Shown here piece after piece: positions 17,601 through 20,151 of a DNA stretch of 20,151 bases; the stretch's first letter is position 1, and every line of letters starts with the position of its first letter. The stretch is from positions 9,333-29,483 of the forward strand of contig NW_014579613.1 in assembly GCF_000485595.1 (NCBI RefSeq), read 5' to 3'. The DNA is from Priapulus caudatus (lineage: Eukaryota > Priapulida > Priapulimorpha > Priapulimorphida > Priapulidae). The notes under the pieces were generated by a model, which did no database searches, had not been told where the DNA came from, and saw nothing but the letters and a program-made list of their open reading frames with translations. The position numbers and the translations under genes were made by a program.

Positions 17601-19558
17601 ATGTGTAAGTATACGAAGTTTGGTCGTGCTAGGTAAATTAGGGGTCGAGTTATAGAGCGGAAGGGAAATTGTCTGCGGCGGCGGCGGCTGGGGAGACATG
17701 AAACCACAAAACTTCGTCGCGTCGCGGGGGATACAATTACAGAAATCCTCTGGAGGCACTATATCACATGTATGTTACACCATATATATACAAACACACA
17801 TATGTTTGTACAATGTACAACATGTGTTTGTATATATCTATGGTCACACCGTAAAACGACAAGCGCAGGTGGCATCTTACCGGTTATCTATATCGAGCTT
17901 GGGTACAGGAAACGCGTGCGTGGGGCGCTTCACCTCTTCGCCCAACCTCCGCAGAGCATGCCAGATGCCGGTCGTGGCCTTCGGCTGGGGAGGCTGGGGC
18001 GTGGCATGGGCAACTCTAGTAGCATCCTGCTTAGGCAGAACCTTAGCTCGTTGATCAGGCGACCTGCAGCACGAAAGTATCTCTAAGAGTTCCAACACGG
18101 GGGCTCTCTGACCTCGAAAAATCTCTAAGAATTCCAGTGACACAGGTTAGAATGCACCCTCTAGTCTCTGCATGATCTCATAATCATGAATGCATAGTCT
18201 CATGATAATGCATTTCTGACAGATGTAGACATTTTTTGCCAATTGCTATCAGTCAGTCTGTCAGGTGCAATTTGGTGAAAGATCTGCTGTGCAATGGTGT
18301 CACGTAAATTTTAAATTTCGCCGGCATTTTTCATCGGCCGGCAGCTGAACTCAGATGTAATTAAGCCGACCGCCTATAAATAGAAGATAAAAAAACCGCA
18401 AAGATCTAGTGATGGGGCACAAGTGCAAATCACACAGCAAAAAAACAGGGTGCACGATAGAAAGTGATGTAAACGGTAGTAAACACACAGACACTGGAAC
18501 ACGCAAGCACAGAAACTAGTGGCATTGCCTTACCTAACTCTAGAACTATAGCCCTTTGCTCTGCCACAAGCACCTGTGGCCTCTGCCACCTGTCGCAGAG
18601 TGAAGGGCTATAGTTCTAGAGCTATGCCTTACCCAGTAGTTTCCCTTGCGCGGGTGTGGTCCCCAGTCGGCTGGCTCCACCCTTCCATCAAGCTCCCCAG
18701 CCAAACCCCGCCCCATCGCGCGTCCGACTGCTCGCCTCCCGTCGACGCTCCCTCTCTCGCGGCGACTTCCTCTACCGTGCGCTTCTCCACGACCCGCTGC
18801 GGGGCGCCAGCGGAATCTCGTTGCACGGTGGCGCCACCACTCGGAGAGCTAGTGCTCGCCGCTCGTCGCGGCGTGGGGGCGCCGGCGTTCGTCGCGTTCG
18901 CGGCGAAGTCGGTTGGTTTCTCCAGCATCACGCACGCACTCTCGAACGCATGATCGCCGTCTAGATGTTCCGGAGAACTCGGAACGTAGCGCGCGGCGCC
19001 CGCCGCTTCTGCAGCGCCCCCTACGCTCGCCGCGCTATCACCCGTCCCGCAATCGCTACCCGGAGAGCTCCCGGTGGTCATCCCGTCATCTCTCTTCGTA
19101 ACGCTCTCCACGCTATCCCCGGGAGCGCTCTCCCCGTGACCTCCATGACTGGGATCCGCCTTCGGATGGCTATCCTCGTCTCGACGCTCCGGTGCGGGCG
19201 CGGCGGTCGCCGGCCAGAAGTTGGCGTTGGCGAGCCTTCTGATGGAGTTCGTGAGGAGGCCGAGAGTCGACGCGGCGCTAGCTGACGTGCTGTTTAGTCG
19301 CTCGGTCAGACGATCCGTCCTGGGTGTAGGGGGCGCCGCCGTCTCACGGTTGGACGCCCGCTCGTACCTGTCCGGCTTGCGCGACGCAAATTTATCGAAT
19401 CTCTCATTGTTCGGCGGCAGTACGGCGCCGCCGCCCGAGGTCTTGGTGCACTGCCCTCTGGCGGTAGGATTGGGAAGCGTCGCGCCCGAGAGGAAGGGCA
19501 GATGATCGGCTGCGGAGACGAGACGAGTCAACTGTTCACCTCCCCCGCGAATCCGCAT
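6911..19558 (-). CDS. PNPLA8: Calcium-independent phospholipase A2 gamma (patatin-like), 10-exon gene
   Basis: This gene encodes a patatin-like lipase expected to hydrolyse acyl ester bonds of glycerophospholipids without calcium. In mammals the enzyme acts on mitochondrial and peroxisomal membranes. I joined ten exons with matching phases into a model of about 789 residues, close to the human length of about 782. The N-terminal ~310 residues (E1) look disordered and rich in Ala, Gly, Ser, Thr and Pro. E2-E3 form a helical linker. The catalytic domain starts in E4: GGGTRG about residues 461-466, GVSTG with nucleophile Ser about 495, SHAYYD and TARNP-like segments in E6-E7, ASSAAPGYF in E8, and DGG with catalytic Asp about 641 at the start of E9. 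A conserved C-terminal region ends at a TGA in E10. E6 has an apparent one-base insertion. The mammalian C-terminal SKL tripeptide is absent. The start codon is uncertain. I see no clear AATAAA on the minus strand just beyond the stop. Confidence 0.93.
7240..7617. repeat. 139-bp tandem repeat in intron 9, about 2.7 copies
   Basis: The copies are marked by GATAAGGTTAGTAATT at about 7248, 7386 and 7525, a period of 138-139 bp, and are more than 90 percent identical by eye. The array fills most of the intron between E9 and E10. On the gene's strand the units contain TACTAAC branch-like sequences, CAG acceptors and GTGAGT or GTATGT donors (see findings). Confidence 0.93.
7737..7932 (-). CDS. PNPLA8: PNPLA8 exon 9, with catalytic DGG
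   Basis: The exon begins in phase 0 with DGGILTNNP, whose Asp is the catalytic acid of the Ser/Asp dyad in patatin-like lipases. It encodes 65 residues including [16 protein letters not shown] and IDSATDTE, then ends GAG G before the donor GTGAGT, in phase 1. The acceptor CAG lies directly against a (TATC)n microsatellite on this strand. Similarity to vertebrate iPLA2-gamma is high throughout. Confidence 0.95.
7935..7974. repeat. (GATA)10 microsatellite forming the E9 acceptor tract
   Basis: Ten GATA units on the plus strand, read as (TATC)10 on the gene strand. The final TATC merges with the AG of the exon 9 acceptor, so the run occupies the polypyrimidine-tract position. Confidence 0.97.
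7975..8677 (-). other. PNPLA8 intron 8 (main part), with CpG-rich stretch
   Basis: The part near E9 is AT-rich. From about 8260 to 8660 it becomes CpG-rich, with many CGACG and CGCG motifs. Open frames on both strands across that part are composition-driven and lack family motifs. A hairpin insertion lies at 8484-8607 and is listed separately. Confidence 0.75.
8484..8607. mobile_element. Small hairpin insertion flanked by 15-bp direct repeats
   Basis: ATAATCAAGAAAGTC occurs at 8484-8498 and again at 8593-8607. Between the two copies, inverted repeats of 20 bp with one mismatch (8538-8557 and 8572-8591, starting AATTCATATTTA) form a tight hairpin. The direct repeats could be a target-site duplication around a small foldback insertion, or a tandem duplication with a later hairpin. 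Confidence 0.55.
8678..8869 (-). CDS. PNPLA8: PNPLA8 exon 8
   Basis: Acceptor GCGAGCAG is followed in phase 0 by 64 codons from [10 protein letters not shown] to VGSIIHQ, then the donor GTGAGC. Family-typical segments are [22 protein letters not shown] and HQ just before the catalytic DGG. The ATG at the exon start is an internal residue, not a translation start. Both ends are in phase 0, matching E7 and E9. Confidence 0.95.
8870..9281 (-). other. PNPLA8 intron 7
   Basis: Mostly AT-rich, with a short (TA)n run at about 9159-9178. Next to E8 it has an alternating CG run, CGCGCGCGCG, immediately upstream of the acceptor on the gene strand. No other feature is seen. Confidence 0.8.
9282..9339 (-). 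CDS. PNPLA8: PNPLA8 exon 7 (58-nt micro-scale exon)
   Basis: This short exon follows the acceptor CTATTTCAG and ends AAG before the donor GTAAAT. It supplies one base to a split Arg codon and then 19 residues, [19 protein letters not shown]. These align by eye with the iPLA2-gamma segment that in vertebrates reads MIETARNP..PK. The start phase (2) fits E6 and the end phase (0) fits E8. It is too short for ordinary ORF scanning; phase, splice sites and motif together make it convincing. Confidence 0.88.
9835..9905 (-). mobile_element. Possible tRNA-derived SINE remnant
   Basis: On the minus strand GGATCGAATCC differs at one base from the RNA polymerase III B-box consensus GGTTCGAATCC. Upstream, GGCTACTAGCACAGGATTACG has a loosely tRNA-like layout. 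I cannot fold it into a full cloverleaf, so it is at best a degraded SINE head. The B-box resemblance alone is weak. Confidence 0.25.
10560..10800. repeat. T-rich and CA-rich low-complexity tract
   Basis: A T-rich run with TTTTTTTTTT and TTTCTTTCTT motifs (10560-10618) is followed by alternating CA-rich sequence including CACACACACAGACACATGCACA (10675-10710). Frames across it are low complexity on both strands. Confidence 0.85.
10957..11030 (-). CDS. PNPLA8: PNPLA8 exon 6, with apparent one-base frameshift
   Basis: Acceptor TTTGTGTTTCAG and donor GTGAGC bound 74 nt. The E5 phase (1) is completed by GC, giving Gly. The frame reads to an SH followed by an extra G at about 10995-10996. Discounting that base gives [12 protein letters not shown], closely matching the vertebrate SHAFYDSQTWENIL segment, and leaves phase 2 as E7 requires. 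As written, the exon runs into TGA after SHGLL. An inverted copy at 14181-14246 lacks the extra G but has other indels, which suggests consensus error rather than a true lesion. The first residues of the exon also differ between the two copies. Confidence 0.85.
11057..11326. mobile_element. hAT-like MITE (270 bp) beside the E6 acceptor
   Basis: Long terminal inverted repeats include GTCGTATCAGGTACTACAGA at about 11073-11092 and its complement at about 11291-11310. The outer ends also pair (CGCAGACGGGG with the complement of CCCTTCAGCG). GTCACTAA flanks both sides (11049-11056 and 11327-11334), an 8-bp duplication that fits the nTnnnnAn pattern common for hAT elements. The interior has no coding frame and holds TTAGGG repeats. 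The inner end lies only 26 nt from the start of E6. Confidence 0.7.
11159..11226. repeat. Short interstitial TTAGGG array
   Basis: About nine imperfect TTAGGG units on the plus strand inside the MITE. TTAGGG is the telomere repeat of most animals, but this array is short and interstitial, so it is no evidence of a chromosome end. Confidence 0.9.
11364..13152. repeat. 54-bp satellite array, forward orientation
   Basis: About 33 copies of a 54-bp unit running CATTCAGCCCACAGTGTATA then AACCTAACAACTCTCTTACT then ATACTTGTTATTAT. Consecutive clean copies start exactly 54 bp apart (11418 and 11472). Frequent single-base indels, mostly in homopolymers or at random positions, look like uncorrected long-read error rather than normal satellite divergence. 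The array lies in intron 5. Frames such as [14 protein letters not shown] are translations of the repeat. Confidence 0.95.
13154..13835. repeat. 54-bp satellite array, inverted orientation
   Basis: About 12 copies of the same unit in reverse complement, recognisable by GAGAGTTGTTAGGTTTATAC. Indel density is even higher than in the forward array. It begins directly after the single N at 13153 and ends where the inverted E6 flank begins. Confidence 0.93.
13987..14041. repeat. Short CCCTAA array (mirror of the left-arm TTAGGG array)
   Basis: Imperfect ACCCTA/CCCTAA units that are the inverted-arm counterpart of the left-arm array. A smaller CCCTAACCCTAA pair also occurs in intron 4 near 15388-15402. 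Confidence 0.9.
14181..14246 (+). pseudogene. Inverted second copy of PNPLA8 exon 6
   Basis: On the plus strand the acceptor TTTGTGTTTCAG, a 66-nt exon body and the donor GTGAGC repeat E6. It preserves ATGAGTCATGCCTAC and the end encoding DTWQKIL, but lacks bases around TACTTGAC and differs near its start, so no single frame reads through. It lies opposite to the gene's transcription and cannot be spliced into the PNPLA8 transcript as placed. Confidence 0.85.
14302..14408. repeat. Two forward satellite copies after the inverted arm
   Basis: Two nearly perfect 54-bp units in the same orientation as the 11364-13152 array, followed by unique intron sequence from 14409. They show fewer indels than the rest of the array. 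Confidence 0.95.
14535..14662. repeat. (TAA)n / (TTA)n microsatellite with internal inversion
   Basis: AATAATAAT repeats switch to TTATTATTA at about 14620 and back again, giving a self-complementary AT-rich hairpin. It lies in intron 5, close to the donor of E5. Confidence 0.95.
14762..14964 (-). CDS. PNPLA8: PNPLA8 exon 5, with nucleophile elbow GVSTG
   Basis: After the acceptor CCTCACGCAG, one base completes the Arg of GGGTRG and the exon reads [13 protein letters not shown], then [15 protein letters not shown] and [10 protein letters not shown], ending ARNSWI plus one base before the donor GTGCGT. Ser in GVSTG is the catalytic nucleophile. Reading past this donor gives an unrelated frame. 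Using it restores the family sequence through E6, which is why the exon is ended here. Confidence 0.95.
14965..15479 (-). other. PNPLA8 intron 4
   Basis: AT-rich intron of 515 nt with a T-rich run near 15241-15250 and a short CCCTAACCCTAA stretch near 15388. No other feature is seen. Confidence 0.85.
15480..15643 (-). CDS. PNPLA8: PNPLA8 exon 4, start of the patatin domain
   Basis: After the acceptor CAACATTGCAG, 54 codons run from [12 protein letters not shown] to [11 protein letters not shown], then AG of a split Arg before the donor GTATGT. SIDGGGT plus the following RG is the glycine-rich oxyanion-hole/nucleotide-binding loop of patatin-like lipases. The preceding helical segment with LLGY is the usual lead-in to this domain. 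Start phase 0 and end phase 2 match E3 and E5. Confidence 0.96.
15644..16098 (-). other. PNPLA8 intron 3
   Basis: 455 nt, AT-rich, with a T run at about 15708-15717. No other feature is seen. Confidence 0.85.
16099..16219 (-). CDS. PNPLA8: PNPLA8 exon 3
   Basis: Acceptor CTCTGCGCAG, then one base of a split codon and 40 codons including [17 protein letters not shown] and ARNLAAK, ending before the donor GTGACG in phase 0. The RxRELCxxLLxHPxAR pattern looks like an amphipathic helix pair upstream of the patatin domain. The phase fits E2 exactly and leads directly into EKIIPSLL of E4. I do not recall the vertebrate sequence here well enough to claim close identity. Confidence 0.82.
16460..16497. 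repeat. (CA)n / CACG microsatellite
   Basis: ACACACACACACACGCGCGT followed by GCGCACACACGCGCATGC in intron 2. Frames rich in Thr/His or Arg/Val here are artefacts. Confidence 0.95.
16844..17124. mobile_element. Harbinger-like MITE with TTA duplication
   Basis: The left end GTCCAAACAAAAAAATAGGT and the right end, read in reverse complement as GGCCAAACCAAAAAAATAGG, form terminal inverted repeats of about 28 bp. TTA lies immediately outside both ends (16841-16843 and 17125-17127), a 3-bp duplication of the TWA type known for PIF/Harbinger elements. The interior is AT-rich with homopolymer runs and no coding frame. Confidence 0.65.
17578..17734. mobile_element. 157-bp GC-richer insert with 10-bp inverted ends
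   Basis: GTATCCCCCG at 17578-17587 pairs with CGGGGGATAC at 17725-17734. The interior is GC-rich, including (GCG)n near 17680, and differs sharply from the AT-rich repeat field around it. CGAAGTTT motifs near each end are also inverted. This may be a small inserted element; no target duplication is clear. Confidence 0.45.
17881..18063 (-). CDS. PNPLA8: PNPLA8 exon 2
   Basis: Acceptor TTTCGTGCTGCAG and donor GTAAGA bound 183 nt: one base, 60 codons and two bases. It encodes a Pro/Gln-containing stretch followed by [16 protein letters not shown] and [10 protein letters not shown]. Phases match both E1 and E3. The sequence resembles a linker N-terminal to the patatin domain. Identity as part of PNPLA8 rests on splice sites, phase and position rather than on a motif I recognise. 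Confidence 0.78.
18064..18632 (-). other. PNPLA8 intron 1
   Basis: 569 nt. It holds a hairpin next to the E1 donor (18538-18621), a GC-stem motif CCGGC...GCCGG near 18322-18342, and TATAAATA near 18376. No further exon is seen, and E1-E2 phases do not need one. Confidence 0.75.
18538..18621. repeat. Hairpin beside the exon 1 donor, flanked by duplicate donor sequences
   Basis: CTCTAGAACTATAGCCCTT at 18538-18556 pairs perfectly with its complement at 18603-18621, with partial pairing further inward (TGCTCTG with CGCAGAG). On the gene strand the real donor GGTAAGGCA starts 11 nt before the hairpin, and an identical GGTAAGGCA follows it at about 18534-18526. It could be a MITE remnant or a splice-modulating structure. 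Confidence 0.8.
18633..19558 (-). CDS. PNPLA8: PNPLA8 exon 1 (N-terminal low-complexity region)
   Basis: A GC-rich frame of 308 codons plus two bases ends at the donor GTAAGG in phase 2. The protein is rich in Ala, Gly, Ser, Thr, Pro, Arg and Asp/Glu and appears disordered. One more ordered stretch, [19 protein letters not shown], lies at about residues 97-115. I chose the first in-frame ATG (19556-19558), which has G at -3. The frame stays open upstream to 19600, where CAG precedes GTGTATTC and could instead be an acceptor from an unseen earlier exon. Membership of the gene is supported by splice phase, strand and position. The low-complexity N-terminus gives no motif support. Confidence 0.75.
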
Positions 19559-19870
19559 CTCGCTGCAGTGGAGGGGTTCGTTCGTGCTGCGCGAATACAC
19601 CTGTCAGTGGCCTTCTATACCATCATAGCAAGTCGTAGACGATCGCCAGCACTCAACCGAAACTACCGAGGTCAACATTGGATCTTCGACATCGTGAACG
19701 TTAGCCAGTCGTAGATTCGATTGCTTCCTTCGAGTTTAAATCTAGCTGGAAATCTTTCTGTACCTCGATCCTATAAACAAGAAGCATTAAGGCTAGCGTG
19801 TGGCAGTTGATAGTGGCGACCGTTATGAACTCCCTACAACCTGAACTTGTACTATTAGTATTAGTCTAAT
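19559..19870. other. Upstream flank or 5' UTR, no gene seen
   Basis: Sequence immediately upstream of the chosen start on the minus strand. I see no convincing TATA box or initiator. If the CAG at 19601-19603 is an acceptor, part of this would be intron. Confidence 0.5.
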
Positions 19871-19871
19871 T

Positions 19872-20000
19872 AAGTTGTAGTACTACCAGGAGTAAGATAA
19901 TATAGGATCCTATATTATCTTACTCCTGGTACTACTAAATAGTGAGGCCCTTAACCTATAGTGTAGTACTACTACTACTACTAGTGTAGTAGTACAACTT
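19872..20000. repeat. Perfect 48-bp palindrome within a larger inverted repeat
   Basis: 19884-19931 is a perfect palindrome centred on GGATCC, with arms ending TATAGGA and no spacer. An outer pair, AAGTTGTAGTAC at 19872-19883 and GTAGTACAACTT at 19989-20000, encloses it together with a (TAC)n stretch. The structure could extrude as a cruciform and resembles a foldback element. Confidence 0.88.
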
Positions 20001-20151
20001 CAAGGCCTGCTGACTGCTGACTGCTCAGTCTGCTGTACCACTCCACCACGACTGATAAAATTTTCGTGTTTTCTCGTACGATCAATTAAATTTAATTCAA
20101 TTCAAAAATGTTTATTCACGCATTACAATATACATAAATAATATTAATATT
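20001..20151. other. AT-rich flank
   Basis: CTGACTGCTGACTGCTCAG-type short repeats at about 20009-20032, then AT-rich sequence to the window end. No gene seen. Confidence 0.5.

Larger units (their letters stand above)
16500..17860. repeat. Intron 2 repeat field with hairpins
   Basis: Most of intron 2 consists of imperfect copies of a phrase like TTACATCATAGACATTACAG followed by TACATGTACAT. Embedded hairpins have ends reading ATCAGGAG and CTCCTGAT: 16631-16646 with 16658-16673, and 17330-17349 with 17386-17405. A second hairpin type (17421-17439 with 17467-17485, perfect 19 bp, CCATAGATATATACAAACA) has a partly degraded copy at about 17782-17843. The direct duplication also covers AGAAATCCTCTGGAGGCACT at about 17300 and 17741. 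Confidence 0.75.

Noticed and set aside
18576-19505. Plus-strand frames opposite exon 1
   Set aside because: Shadows of the GC-rich minus-strand exon 1 with no motifs of their own.
1-20151. CRISPR array, defence or biosynthetic system
   Set aside because: The tandem repeats have no spacers of unique sequence and no associated genes; the window is a eukaryotic split-gene locus.

Overview
This is animal nuclear DNA: one split gene with short GT-AG exons and introns full of microsatellites, satellites and MITE-like hairpins. Short TTAGGG runs and the recognisable gene fit an invertebrate metazoan; I cannot name the phylum or species. I see no bacterial operon, virus, CRISPR array or complete autonomous transposon.

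The window carries one recognisable gene, on the minus strand, running right to left from about 19558 to 6911. It is a homologue of calcium-independent phospholipase A2 gamma (iPLA2-gamma, PNPLA8), a patatin-like lipase. I assembled ten coding exons by hand from splice consensus, phase agreement and remembered family motifs. In gene order they are: E1 19558-18633, E2 18063-17881, E3 16219-16099, E4 15643-15480, E5 14964-14762, E6 11030-10957, E7 9339-9282, E8 8869-8678, E9 7932-7737, E10 7164-6911. Every junction is phase compatible. The model totals about 789 residues if one extra base in E6 is discounted; the human protein is about 782. All three patatin signatures are present: the oxyanion/nucleotide loop GGGTRG, the nucleophile elbow GVSTG and the catalytic DGG.

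Layout: 1-260 is a microsatellite and 690-1232 a G-rich minisatellite. From 1233 to about 6600 I find no gene, only short repeats, a stem-loop cluster and one MITE-like element. 6638-6947 is a 40-bp minisatellite that overlaps the last codons of the gene. 6911-19558 is the gene. 19601-20151 is upstream DNA with a large palindrome.

The most unusual part is intron 5 and E6 (10902-14408). A 54-bp satellite runs forward from 11364 to 13152. It then meets a single N at 13153 and continues as an inverted copy of the satellite plus the E6-bearing flank up to 14301, after which forward satellite resumes. E6 is therefore present twice in opposite orientation, each copy with different small indels. This is either a real inverted duplication inside a gene or, more likely, a fold-back long-read assembly artefact. 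I found no new multi-gene system. The interesting points concern how repeats abut or form functional parts of this gene: splice sites, the C-terminus and possible cryptic exons.
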